DNA of 64,000 nucleotides from Actibacterium naphthalenivorans. GTDB taxonomy: Bacteria; Pseudomonadota; Alphaproteobacteria; Rhodobacterales; Rhodobacteraceae. The DNA lies in NCBI RefSeq assembly GCF_014196965.1, contig NZ_JACIEQ010000001.1, positions 1,116,001 through 1,180,000 on the forward strand. Reading direction: 5' to 3'. Position 1 is the first letter of the stretch; the number at the start of each line of letters is the position of its first letter. Below the pieces are notes generated by a model. The model was given only the letters and a program-made list of their open reading frames with translations, was not told the origin of the DNA and made no database searches. Below are positions 55,258-63,625 of the stretch, piece by piece. A program made the translations under genes and the position numbers.

Positions 55258-56208
55258 ATGAACTGGATTTCCAACTACGTCCGTCCGAAGATCAACTCGC
55301 TCTTCTCGCGCCGCGAGGTGCCCGAGAACCTTTGGACCAAATGCGACGAATGCGGAACCATGCTGTTCCACCGCGAGCTGAGCGATAATCAGAACGTCTG
55401 CACCAACTGCAACCACCATATGCCGATCGCGCCGCGCGCCCGGTTCGCCGCCCTGTTCGACGGCGGCATCTTCTCCGAGATCGACGTGCCACAGCCGGTG
55501 GCAGACCCGCTGCATTTCCGTGACCAGAAGAAATACCCCGACCGCATGAGAGCCGCGCAGAAAAGCACCGGCGAGGCCGAGGCGATGCTGGTGGCACAAG
55601 GAGAGATCGGCGGCGCGCCGATTGTCGCCGCGGCGCAGGATTTCCGCTTCATGGGCGGATCGATGGGGATGTATGTGGGCAATGCCATCATCGCCGCCGC
55701 CACCCGCGCGGTAGAACTTGGCCGGCCGCTGATCCTGTTCTCGGCCGCCGGCGGCGCGCGGATGCAGGAAGGCATCCTTTCGCTCATGCAGATGCCGCGC
55801 ACCACCGTGGCCGTCGAAATGCTGAAAGAGGCGGGGCTGCCCTATATCGTCGTGCTGACCCATCCGACCACGGGCGGCGTCACGGCCTCTTACGCGATGC
55901 TTGGTGATGTGCAGATCGCCGAGCCCAACGCGCTGATCTGTTTCGCCGGCCCCCGCGTCATCGAACAGACCATCCGCGAAAAGCTGCCCGAAGGGTTCCA
56001 GCGCGCCGAATACCTGCTGGACCACGGCATGCTCGACCGCGTGACCGCCCGGACCGAGCTGCGGGAAGAGCTGATTACCGTGGTGCGGATGCTGATGGGC
56101 CTGCCCCCCGCCGTGCGCGGCAGCCTGCCCGCGCCCGAGCCCATCCCGGCGGCCCCCGCTCCGGCAAAAGACGTGGCAGCCCCGCAAACGGATGAGCCCA
56201 AGGCGTGA
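55258..56208 (+). CDS. accD: Acetyl-CoA carboxylase carboxyltransferase subunit beta
   Basis: AccD is the beta subunit of the carboxyltransferase that makes malonyl-CoA with AccA, the first step of fatty acid synthesis. The 316-residue protein has the four-Cys zinc ribbon Cys29, Cys32, Cys48, Cys51 (CDECGTMLF, CTNCNHHM) and the crotonase-like core GGSMGMYVGNAIIAAATRAVE, LFSAAGGARMQEGILSLMQM, THPTTGGVTASYAMLGDVQIAEP and GPRVIEQTI. The C-terminal 30 residues are Pro/Ala-rich. folC follows with a 4-bp overlap, the usual accD-folC order. Confidence 0.97.
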   Translation: MNWISNYVRPKINSLFSRREVPENLWTKCDECGTMLFHRELSDNQNVCTNCNHHMPIAPRARFAALFDGGIFSEIDVPQPVADPLHFRDQKKYPDRMRAAQKSTGEAEAMLVAQGEIGGAPIVAAAQDFRFMGGSMGMYVGNAIIAAATRAVELGRPLILFSAAGGARMQEGILSLMQMPRTTVAVEMLKEAGLPYIVVLTHPTTGGVTASYAMLGDVQIAEPNALICFAGPRVIEQTIREKLPEGFQRAEYLLDHGMLDRVTARTELREELITVVRMLMGLPPAVRGSLPAPEPIPAAPAPAKDVAAPQTDEPKA

Positions 56209-57479
56209 ACCGGCCCGGCAGCGATGTCATCCTGGAACGGATGATGACCCTTCACCCGAAGATCATCGACCTGACGCTCGACCGTGTCTGGCGCCTTTTG
56301 GCCGCGCTCGGCCATCCCGAACGCCAGTTGCCGCCGGTGATCCATATCGCGGGCACCAACGGCAAGGGCTCTACCCAGGCAATGATACGCGCCGGGCTGG
56401 AGGCGGCCGGCAAGCGCGTGCATGCCTATACCTCTCCGCATCTGGTACGCTTTCACGAACGCATCCGCCTGGCCGGACAGGTGATCACCGACGCCGCCCT
56501 GACCGCGTTTCTGGATGAATGCGAACGCGCCAATGGCGGCGAGGGCATTACCTATTTCGAGATCACGACCGTGGCCGCGCTTCTGGCCTTCGCCCGAACC
56601 CCGGCCGACTACACATTGCTCGAGGTCGGGCTGGGCGGGCGGCTGGATGCCACCAATGTGGTCGACAAGCCGGCATTGACGGTCATCACCCCGGTGTCGA
56701 TCGACCATCAGCAGTATCTCGGCGAAACGCTGCGCGAAATCGCCGGCGAAAAGGCCGGCATCCTGAAGCCCGGCGTGCCCTGCGTGGTCGGCCCCCAGCG
56801 GGACGACGCGATGGAAGTGATCGAGGCACGGGCCGCCCGGCTGGGCGCGCCGCTGCTGGCGCATGGCCAGCACTGGCATGTGTGGGAAGAACGCGGGCGC
56901 ATGGTCTATCAGGATGAAACCGGCCTGCTGGATCTGCCCCTGCCCGGGCTGATCGGCGCGCATCAGGTGATCAACGCCGGCGCCGCGCTTGCCGGCCTGC
57001 GCCTGCTGGGCTACGGCGAGGCGGAATGTGAGGCGGCAGTGACCCGGGCAAGCTGGCCCGCGCGCCTGCAGCGCCTGCGCCGCGGCCCGTTGGCAGAGGC
57101 CGCCAACAGCGCCGAGCTGTGGCTCGACGGCGGGCATAACCCGGCAGCGGGCGAAGCGCTGGTCGAGGCGCTGACCCGCCTGCCCGCACGGCCACTGCAC
57201 CTGATCTGCGGCATGTTGAACACCAAGGATGTCAGCGGCTATCTGCGCCCCTTCGCGCGCGTCGCGCAAACCCTGCACGCGGTGTCCATTCCCGGCGCGA
57301 CGGCGACATTGCCGGCCGGTGACACAGCCGCCGCGGCAACGTCAGTCGGGCTTGCCGCGAAAACATCGAACACCGTTCACGAAGCGATTTCCGATATCGT
57401 CGCCACCGATCCCCACGCCCGTATCCTGATTTGCGGATCTCTGTATCTGGCCGGTGACGTGCTTCAGGAAAACGCCTGA
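56205..57479 (+). CDS. folC: Bifunctional dihydrofolate/folylpolyglutamate synthase
   Basis: FolC adds glutamate to dihydropteroate and then to folates, completing and polyglutamylating the cofactor in the cytoplasm. The 424-residue protein has the ATP loop GTNGKGST (50-57), YTSPHLVRFHERI, EVGLGGRLDATN, IDHQQYLGETLREIAGEKAGILK and the C-terminal ELWLDGGHNPAAGEALVEAL. The start is GTG at 56205 (GTGA overlap with accD). The accD-folC pair is conserved in proteobacteria. It converges with zapE across a palindromic intergenic region. Confidence 0.96.
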   Translation: MNRPGSDVILERMMTLHPKIIDLTLDRVWRLLAALGHPERQLPPVIHIAGTNGKGSTQAMIRAGLEAAGKRVHAYTSPHLVRFHERIRLAGQVITDAALTAFLDECERANGGEGITYFEITTVAALLAFARTPADYTLLEVGLGGRLDATNVVDKPALTVITPVSIDHQQYLGETLREIAGEKAGILKPGVPCVVGPQRDDAMEVIEARAARLGAPLLAHGQHWHVWEERGRMVYQDETGLLDLPLPGLIGAHQVINAGAALAGLRLLGYGEAECEAAVTRASWPARLQRLRRGPLAEAANSAELWLDGGHNPAAGEALVEALTRLPARPLHLICGMLNTKDVSGYLRPFARVAQTLHAVSIPGATATLPAGDTAAAATSVGLAAKTSNTVHEAISDIVATDPHARILICGSLYLAGDVLQENA

Positions 57480-57486
57480 GCAGGAA

Positions 57487-57539
57487 GAAAAATCTTCACG
57501 AAGATTTTTCAGACCGAAGAATTTTCGTGAAAATTCTTC
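57487..57539. repeat. Two tandem AT-rich palindromes between folC and zapE
   Basis: GAAAAATCTTC-AC-GAAGATTTTTC (57487-57510) and GAAGAATTTTC-GT-GAAAATTCTTC (57516-57539) are each perfect palindromes with 11-bp arms, separated by 5 bases. The corresponding arms differ by one base. An outer AGGAAGAA (57482-57489) also pairs with TTCTTCCT (57534-57541). Both strands can therefore form strong hairpins between the convergent genes, possibly a bidirectional terminator or a protein-binding site; the stems are AT-rich and no long T run follows. Confidence 0.8.
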
Positions 57540-58616
57540 CTACTCCTGCCCCCATTCGGCATCCTGCATTTCGCGCAACCGGCTTGCGGTGCGCTCGAAC
57601 TCGAAGGCGCCCGTGCCTTCGAGGTATAGCATCTCCGGCTCGGCCGCGGCGGAACAGATCAGCCGCACCCTGGCTTCATAAAGCGCGTCGATCAGGGTCA
57701 CGAACCGCTTTGCCTCGTTGAAGTTGGAGCGGCCAAGGCAGGGAATATCCTCCAGGATCAGCACCCGGACCGCACCCGCGATCGCAAGGTAATCGGCCGG
57801 GCCCATCGGCTTGGCGCACAGATCCCAGAAGGTCGCCCGCCCCACCCCGTTGTGAAACTGCGGCACCTCCACCGCGCGGCCCTGCACGGTCAGCGTCAGC
57901 GGCGCGCCCCGGCCATCAGTGAAATCGCGCCAGATCTCCGCCATCGCCTCTCGCGACGCAGCGTCGGCAGGGGTAAAATACACCTCCCCCCCCGACAGCC
58001 GGTTCTGCCGGTAATCGGTCGGCGAGGCGAGGTGATGCACCTCGAGCTTTTGCTTGAGCACCTCGATGAACGGCAGGAACCGATCGCGCTGCAACCCGTC
58101 CTTGTAGAGCTCGTCCGGCACCCGGTTCGAGGTGGTGACGACCGTGATGCCATGCTCGAAAAGCAGATCGAACAACCGCCCCACGATCATCGCGTCGGTG
58201 ATGTCGGTGATCTGCATCTCATCGAAACACAGCAACCGCAGGTCCGTGGCGATCTGCGCGGCGACCTGCCTGAGCGCATCCTGTTCGCCCTTCTGCCGCA
58301 CCTTGTGCAGATCGGCGTGAACCTCTTGCATGAACGCATGGAAATGCACCCGCCGCTTTTCCGGAATCGCGACGTTGGAAAAGAAGAAATCCATCAGCAT
58401 CGACTTGCCGCGCCCGACCCCGCCCCAAAGGTACAGCCCCTTGACCGGCTCTGGCTTTCTGCGGCGCAGCAGAAACCCGCGCTTTTCGGCGGCGGAACTT
58501 TCCAGCCCGCGCCGGACCCGTTCCAGAGGGTCGAGCACGGCCATCTGGCCGGGGTCGCCGTGCAGCGCCCCCTCTGTCACCAGGCGGTCATATTTCTGTC
58601 GCAGCGTATCATACAT
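57540..58616 (-). CDS. zapE: Cell division protein ZapE (AFG1-like ATPase)
   Basis: A 358-residue AAA-type ATPase of the AFG1/ZapE family, which interacts with FtsZ in E. coli and is linked to growth under low oxygen or stress. It shows the Walker A site GGVGRGKS (65-72) in KGLYLWGGVGRGKSMLMD, the FHAFMQEVHADLH region, Walker B LLCFDEMQITDITDAMIVGRLF and the sensor TSNRVPDELYKDGLQR. The C-terminal domain has EVPQFHNGVGRATFWDLCAKPMGPADYLAI and FIDALYEARVRLICS-like residues. The stop abuts the palindromic region shared with folC. Confidence 0.93.
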   Translation of the reverse strand: MYDTLRQKYDRLVTEGALHGDPGQMAVLDPLERVRRGLESSAAEKRGFLLRRRKPEPVKGLYLWGGVGRGKSMLMDFFFSNVAIPEKRRVHFHAFMQEVHADLHKVRQKGEQDALRQVAAQIATDLRLLCFDEMQITDITDAMIVGRLFDLLFEHGITVVTTSNRVPDELYKDGLQRDRFLPFIEVLKQKLEVHHLASPTDYRQNRLSGGEVYFTPADAASREAMAEIWRDFTDGRGAPLTLTVQGRAVEVPQFHNGVGRATFWDLCAKPMGPADYLAIAGAVRVLILEDIPCLGRSNFNEAKRFVTLIDALYEARVRLICSAAAEPEMLYLEGTGAFEFERTASRLREMQDAEWGQE

Positions 58617-58731
58617 CGCGCCCACCCATAAAACGCCACGCCAGATATGAAAAGATGGCGCAGCCAATACGTTATCCGGATTGACGCGGTATGCTGGCGG
58701 GTTAACCCTGTCGCGACACAGGGAAGACAGA

Positions 58732-59979
58732 ATGAGCACAGCGCGCACACCACTTGTCACACCGGTTCTGGTGGCCGGATGCATCATCATCATGGCAAGC
58801 TTCGCCATCCGCGCCAGCTTTGGTGTCTTTCAGATTCCGATCGCCACGGAATTCGGCTGGGCCAGGCAGGAGTTTTCCTTCGCGATTGCCATCCAGAACC
58901 TCGCCTGGGGGATCGGGCAGCCATTGTTCAGCGCCATGGCCGAGAAATTCGGAGACCGCAAGGCGATCATTCTGGGCGCCCTGACCTATGCGGCAGGTCT
59001 GGTGCTGTCGTCCTATGCCGTCACCCCCGGGCAGCACCAGTTGCTGGAAATTCTCGTGGGATTCGGCGTGGCCGGCACTGGGTTTGGCGTGATCCTTGCG
59101 GTCGTGGGCCGCGCGGCGAGCGATGAAAACCGCTCGCTCGCGCTTGGCATCGCCACTGCGGCCGGGTCTGCCGGGCAGGTGTTCGGCGCCCCCACCGCGG
59201 AATGGCTTCTGGGCATGATGGGGTGGCAGCAGGTGTTCCTGATCTTCGCCGCCGTGATCCTGTGTTCGCTGCTGGCGCTGCCGATGATGCGCGCGCCGCA
59301 GACCGCGAGCCGCGCGGAACCGGAAGAAGGCATGGGAGCAATCCTGATGCGTGCCTTCCGCGACCCGTCCTTTACGCTGATCTTCCTGGGCTTTTTCTCG
59401 TGCGGCTATCAGCTTGGCTTCATCACCGCCCATTTCCCCGCCTTCGTCACGGAAATGTGCGGCGCGATCGACCCGTCGGGCACCCTGGCCGCGCTTGGTG
59501 TTTCCACGACCTCGGCACTGGGGGCGATCTCGATCTCGCTGATCGGTCTGGCGAATATAGCGGGCACCATCACCGCCGGCTGGTTGGGCAAACGCTACAC
59601 CAAGAAATACCTTCTGGCAGCGATCTATCTGGGCCGCACCATCGCGGCGGGGCTGTTCATCATGCTGCCGATAACGCCCACCTCCGTTCTGGTCTTTTCG
59701 GTGTCGATGGGGGCGCTCTGGCTGGCCACGGTACCGCTGACATCGGGGCTCGTCGCGCATATCTACGGGCTTCGCTATATGGGCACGCTCTACGGGATCG
59801 TATTCCTGTCGCACCAGATCGGATCGTTCCTGGGGGTATGGCTGGGCGGGCGGCTTTACGACATTTACGGCAACTACACGCTGGTGTGGTGGATCGGCGT
59901 CGGCATCGGCGCATTCTCGGCCATCGTCCACCTGCCGGTGCGCGAACGCGTGGCCGGCCCCCGCGCGGCCGTGGCCTGA
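58732..59979 (+). CDS. Major facilitator superfamily transporter (oxalate/formate antiporter-like MCT type)
   Basis: A 415-residue membrane protein with twelve helices and MFS pattern: SFGVFQIPIATEFGWARQEFSFAIAIQNLAWGIGQPLFSAMAEKFGDRKAIILG between helices 1 and 3, and the second half starting FTLIFLGFFSCGYQLGFITAHFPAF. The FGVF and EFGW signatures are common in the MCT-like/OFA group that carry monocarboxylates. The substrate cannot be determined. It is divergent from zapE, and the start at 58732 follows GGGAAGACAG. Confidence 0.9.
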   Translation: MSTARTPLVTPVLVAGCIIIMASFAIRASFGVFQIPIATEFGWARQEFSFAIAIQNLAWGIGQPLFSAMAEKFGDRKAIILGALTYAAGLVLSSYAVTPGQHQLLEILVGFGVAGTGFGVILAVVGRAASDENRSLALGIATAAGSAGQVFGAPTAEWLLGMMGWQQVFLIFAAVILCSLLALPMMRAPQTASRAEPEEGMGAILMRAFRDPSFTLIFLGFFSCGYQLGFITAHFPAFVTEMCGAIDPSGTLAALGVSTTSALGAISISLIGLANIAGTITAGWLGKRYTKKYLLAAIYLGRTIAAGLFIMLPITPTSVLVFSVSMGALWLATVPLTSGLVAHIYGLRYMGTLYGIVFLSHQIGSFLGVWLGGRLYDIYGNYTLVWWIGVGIGAFSAIVHLPVRERVAGPRAAVA

Positions 59980-59981
59980 CG

Positions 59982-60857
59982 TCAGAGCTCGCGAAGAAAC
60001 TCCTGCACCGCGGCATGGATTTCACCCGGATGCGTCACCGGCAGCGCGTGGGTGGCACCGGGCAGTTCCACCTGCCAGGCGGCGGGGTTGATCTGCGCCA
60101 GCCGGCCGACGGCGGTCAGCGGGATGGCGGCATCCTGTTCGCCCCAGATCGCCAGAACCGGAATGCCCTGCTGCGCGATGATCCGGTGTTCGGGCGCCAT
60201 ATCTTCGGTCAGCATGTGGCGCCGGCTTGACAGGACGGCGGGCAGATAGCCGCGAAAGCGCGCCTCGGCCACCTGCCGGGCGCCGAACAACCGGAACAGC
60301 CAGTCGCCCAGCACCGGCACCCTGCGGCAGAATTCCGCCCCGCGATCCGGCGTGTGGCCCAGCCCGGCGGGGGCCAGCAGTATGATCCGGTCCACCTTTT
60401 CCGGCGCCTCGGCGGCAAAGGCGGCGGCGATGCTGCCGCCCATCGAATAGCCGACCAGCATCAGCCCGTCGCGCAGCCCCTGATCGGCCAGCAATTCGCG
60501 CAGCTGCGTCAAGAAGAACGCGCGATCCTGATCGCCCCCGGGCCGGTCCGACAGGCCGCGCCCGTAAAGATCATAGCGCAGAACGCGGTAGCCCATCATG
60601 GCGAGGTTGCCCGCCACCGGATCCCAGCCCTGGCACCCCGTGCTCAGCCCGTGGATGCACACCGCGACCGGGCCGCGTGTCGGCCCGTCCCAGCGGTAGT
60701 GGGTCACCCCCGAGGCAAGCCGCGCGAACTGCCCAGGCGCATCGGCGCGGGCGGCGTCATCCATGGGCCGACGGCGTCGTTCGGCAAGGGCAGACGCCGC
60801 CCAAAGCGCCAGGATCGCAAGCGGCAAAAGCAGCAGCCAGATCACGCGCGCCCCCAT
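59982..60857 (-). CDS. Alpha/beta hydrolase with N-terminal membrane anchor
   Basis: A 291-residue hydrolase. A hydrophobic N-terminus (VIWLLLLPLAILALWAASALA) suggests a membrane anchor or uncleaved signal. The catalytic triad is Ser138 (LVGYSMGGSIAA), Asp242 (IWGEQDAAIP) and His270 (GATHALPVTHP). VAVCIHGLSTG is the usual oxyanion-loop motif. Substrate unknown; such enzymes hydrolyse esters or peptides. The gene overlaps the OCD gene by 16 bp and is the last gene of the minus-strand operon starting at yaiI. Confidence 0.88.
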   Translation of the reverse strand: MGARVIWLLLLPLAILALWAASALAERRRRPMDDAARADAPGQFARLASGVTHYRWDGPTRGPVAVCIHGLSTGCQGWDPVAGNLAMMGYRVLRYDLYGRGLSDRPGGDQDRAFFLTQLRELLADQGLRDGLMLVGYSMGGSIAAAFAAEAPEKVDRIILLAPAGLGHTPDRGAEFCRRVPVLGDWLFRLFGARQVAEARFRGYLPAVLSSRRHMLTEDMAPEHRIIAQQGIPVLAIWGEQDAAIPLTAVGRLAQINPAAWQVELPGATHALPVTHPGEIHAAVQEFLREL

Positions 60858-61762
60858 TCCTTCAGGATATAACGGCTGGTCATCAGATCCAGATGCGCAC
60901 CGCCGCCGTTCTTGAAGAGCGTGATTTCCTCCTCCGTGCGGCGGGCAAAACGGCCCGAGGGCAGATCATAGAAATCGGCTATGATGTCATCGCGGGTGAT
61001 CACCCCCTGCTCCAGCGGTGTCTTCAGCTCGCCGATATGGTTCAGCGTGGTATCGCGGCTGTCAACGAAGATCCTCGCGCGCCTGAGGGCGGTGTCGTCG
61101 GCTTCGCGCATATCCGCGCGATAGGCGCCGATCAGGTCGATATGCTGGCCGGGGCGCAGCCATTCGCCCCGGATCAGCGGCGCCTGCGCCATGGTGGCAG
61201 AGGTCACGATATCGGCCTGCCGCACCGCCGCCTCCAGATCATCGGTGGTGGCGACATCGGGGAAGGCCGACGCCATCCGGGCCGCCCCGGCGGCATTGCG
61301 GTTCCAGACCAGAAACCGCGCGCCCGGAAAGGCGCTGGCATAGGCCTCGTAAAGCGAATGGCCCACCGTGCCCGCACCGATGATCAGGATCACCTTGCTG
61401 TTGGGCCGGGCCAGGCGTCTGGCGGCAAGCAGGCTGTCGCCCGCGGTTTTCCACTTCGTCACCAGATGGAAATCGACGATCGCCTCCAGCGTGCCGTCGA
61501 TGTCGGAAAACAGGCTGACGGCGCCATTGACGGCGGGCCGGTCATGCGCGGGGTTGCCGGGAAACACGGTTGCGGTTTTCACCGCCATGCCCATCCCCTC
61601 GATCCAGGCGGAGCGAGACAGCAGCGTGTCGGGATCACGAAGCAGGAAGGTATCGCCGATCCGCGCCCTCGGCAGCTCATGCGCGGCGGCGAGCGCATCG
61701 GTCAGCGCGTGCCAGTCCAGCAACGGCTCGCAGGCGTCGAAGGGAATGAATGTGGCGCTCAA
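60842..61762 (-). CDS. Ornithine cyclodeaminase / mu-crystallin family protein
   Basis: A 306-residue protein with KTATVFPGNP, VLIIGAGTVGHSLYEAYASAFPGARFLVWNR (dinucleotide-binding fold), and VTSATMAQAPLIRGEWLRPGQHIDLIGAYRADMREAD. Family members catalyse NAD-dependent cyclisation of ornithine to proline or reduce ketimines. The exact reaction is uncertain. The start is TTG at 61762, overlapping the HAD gene by 4 bp (TTGA); no in-frame ATG fits better. Co-translated with HAD and the hydrolase. Confidence 0.87.
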   Translation of the reverse strand: MSATFIPFDACEPLLDWHALTDALAAAHELPRARIGDTFLLRDPDTLLSRSAWIEGMGMAVKTATVFPGNPAHDRPAVNGAVSLFSDIDGTLEAIVDFHLVTKWKTAGDSLLAARRLARPNSKVILIIGAGTVGHSLYEAYASAFPGARFLVWNRNAAGAARMASAFPDVATTDDLEAAVRQADIVTSATMAQAPLIRGEWLRPGQHIDLIGAYRADMREADDTALRRARIFVDSRDTTLNHIGELKTPLEQGVITRDDIIADFYDLPSGRFARRTEEEITLFKNGGGAHLDLMTSRYILKEWGRA

Positions 61763-62382
61763 GCCGCGGCTTCCTCCGCGCTCAGCAAGCCGGCCTGAAC
61801 AAGGCGCTCGGCCCAGCCCCGCGGCCCCTCGAACAGATGGGTCTGCCAGCCGCGCGCGGCGGCGGCGGTGATGTTGTCGGCGCGGTCGTCGGTGAACAGC
61901 AGCCGGTCGGGCGCGATGCCGCAATCGCGCTCGACCATCTGGTAGATCTTCGGATCGGGCTTGATGACGCCCATATGGCCCGAAATATAGTGCCGGTCGA
62001 AATCCTTCAGGAAGGGATAGAAGGGCACCGCATAATCGAAACTGCCGATGCCGAAATTGGTCAGCGCGAAGACGGGCACACCCTTGCCCCGCAGCGCCCG
62101 CATCAGATGCAGCGAATGCGGGATCACCGGCTGGGCCAGTTCGATCCATTTGTCACGCCACATGCGGATCTCGTCGCGGAATTCGGGATAGGCTTCGGCG
62201 GTTTCATAGATCACGCCGGTGAAATCCTCGCCCCTGTCGACCCGGTCGTTCATGCCGTGCAGATCGACGGCGGCGAACATCGCGCGGCGGCGTTCCTCGC
62301 CCACGACGCTGTCGTAATAGCGTTCGGGCTGCCATTCGATCAGCACGTTGCCAATGTCGAAAATCACCGCCTCGGGGGTCAT
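61759..62382 (-). CDS. HAD family hydrolase (haloacid dehalogenase-like subfamily)
   Basis: A 207-residue phosphatase-like enzyme with the nucleophile Asp9 in [13 protein letters not shown], the second motif [10 protein letters not shown], Lys in [11 protein letters not shown] and the acid pair in [19 protein letters not shown]. The DIGN form after the nucleophile is common in the YihX/YfnB-like members, so the missing second Asp is not by itself a defect. Substrate is probably a small sugar phosphate. It overlaps yaiI and OCD genes by 4 bp each. Confidence 0.9.
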   Translation of the reverse strand: MTPEAVIFDIGNVLIEWQPERYYDSVVGEERRRAMFAAVDLHGMNDRVDRGEDFTGVIYETAEAYPEFRDEIRMWRDKWIELAQPVIPHSLHLMRALRGKGVPVFALTNFGIGSFDYAVPFYPFLKDFDRHYISGHMGVIKPDPKIYQMVERDCGIAPDRLLFTDDRADNITAAAARGWQTHLFEGPRGWAERLVQAGLLSAEEAAA

Positions 62383-62834
62383 GGCTTCTTCTCCTTCAGC
62401 GCGGTCCGCAGCGCGCGCTCCAATGCGTCGAGAAAACGGGAGCGGTCGGCCTTTGTAAAGGCGCGCCCGCCGCCCTGGCGAAAAGGATCGGCCGCGCGCA
62501 GATCGGCCATCAGATCGCGCGTGGCCAGCAGGTTGCCGATGTTGCCGGGTGTGAACGCCTCGCCGTTGTGACGCAGCACGCGGGCTCCGGCCTCGACGCA
62601 TTTCGCGGCAAGCGGGATGTCACCGGTGACAACCACGTCGCCCGGACCCGCGCGATCGGCGATCCACATATCGGCCACGTCGGGGCCTTCGGGCACATAA
62701 ACCATTTCGACCAGCGGGTTGGGCGACGGGCGCAGCCCGCCATTGGCCACCATGAAGACGCGGGCGCCGTGACGGTTGGCCACACGTTCAACCTCGGCCT
62801 TCACCGGGCAGGCATCGGCATCAACATAGATCAT
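62379..62834 (-). CDS. YaiI/YqxD family protein (DUF188)
   Basis: A 151-residue soluble protein with [56 protein letters not shown] and [23 protein letters not shown], the DUF188 signature; acidic residues in DADACP and GDIPLA suggest a metal-dependent PIN-like nuclease fold. The substrate is unknown. It is first in a co-translated set with HAD, OCD and alpha/beta hydrolase genes. The start fits the conserved [10 protein letters not shown]. Confidence 0.93.
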   Translation of the reverse strand: MIYVDADACPVKAEVERVANRHGARVFMVANGGLRPSPNPLVEMVYVPEGPDVADMWIADRAGPGDVVVTGDIPLAAKCVEAGARVLRHNGEAFTPGNIGNLLATRDLMADLRAADPFRQGGGRAFTKADRSRFLDALERALRTALKEKKP

Positions 62835-62859
62835 CGCGCAGCCCCCCGGCCCGGCACGC

Positions 62860-63537
62860 TCAGCGCGCGAAATCCGATGGCAGCAGGCCCATCGCCCCTG
62901 ACTTGACGTGCAGGCGCGCGCCCTGCGGCCGTTTTTCAAAGGCCACGATCGAATCGTAGATGTTGATCGACGCGGTGGAGCGGGTGAAATCAGACACCGG
63001 CAGATCCTTGCAATAGGTCGCGTGCAGATCGTCGATCCGGTCCTTCACCGTTTCCATGAACGATCCCTCGCGTTTAAGCCCGCCACCCCAGCGCGGCAGA
63101 TAGCAGGTGTGCAGATCCTCGAGCATATACACCCCGTCCGGCGATATCCTGTCGTAGATCAGGCCGAACGAGGCGTTCAGATGTTCCATCACGTGGCTGC
63201 CATCATCCAGAACGATATCGAACTGATAGCGCGACAGCAGGTCATCCAGCACCGCGGGATCATCCTGCGAGCCGATCACCACCTCGATATTCTCGCCCGC
63301 GTATTGCTTGCACTCCGGGTTGATGTCGAGGCCGACAATCCGGGTGCCCTCGCCGAAATATTCCTGCCACATGTAAAGCGAACCACCCTTGAACACGCCG
63401 ATCTCCAGGATGGTCGGGGCGGTTCCGACGAAACGCGCGAAATGCTTTTCGTAAATGTCGAAATAGTGAAGCCACTTGTTGACGACGGGGCCGCCGTTCG
63501 ACAGGAAAATCTCATGCAGGCTGCGGCGTTTTTTCAT
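62860..63537 (-). CDS. Class I SAM-dependent methyltransferase (Methyltransf_24-like)
   Basis: A 225-residue protein with SAM motif [31 protein letters not shown] and [40 protein letters not shown]. This matches the small-molecule/macrocin O-methyltransferase type (CmcI/MycE-like). The target is unknown; many such genes sit in sugar or surface-polysaccharide loci, but no such locus is visible here. It lies 25 bp before yaiI on the same strand. ATG at 63537 follows GGGAGAG. Confidence 0.85.
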   Translation of the reverse strand: MKKRRSLHEIFLSNGGPVVNKWLHYFDIYEKHFARFVGTAPTILEIGVFKGGSLYMWQEYFGEGTRIVGLDINPECKQYAGENIEVVIGSQDDPAVLDDLLSRYQFDIVLDDGSHVMEHLNASFGLIYDRISPDGVYMLEDLHTCYLPRWGGGLKREGSFMETVKDRIDDLHATYCKDLPVSDFTRSTASINIYDSIVAFEKRPQGARLHVKSGAMGLLPSDFAR

Positions 63538-63625
63538 GGTCTCTCCCGTTGAAGCGGTCCGATTTCATTCACGAGCTTTGCATGCCGCACCCCCGGCGGA
63601 AACCCGCAACCGGCCGATTTCGCCG

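Noticed and set aside
61759-62382. HAD protein lacking the second Asp of DxD
   Set aside because: The DIGN variant is standard for this subgroup of HAD proteins, so it is not a defect.
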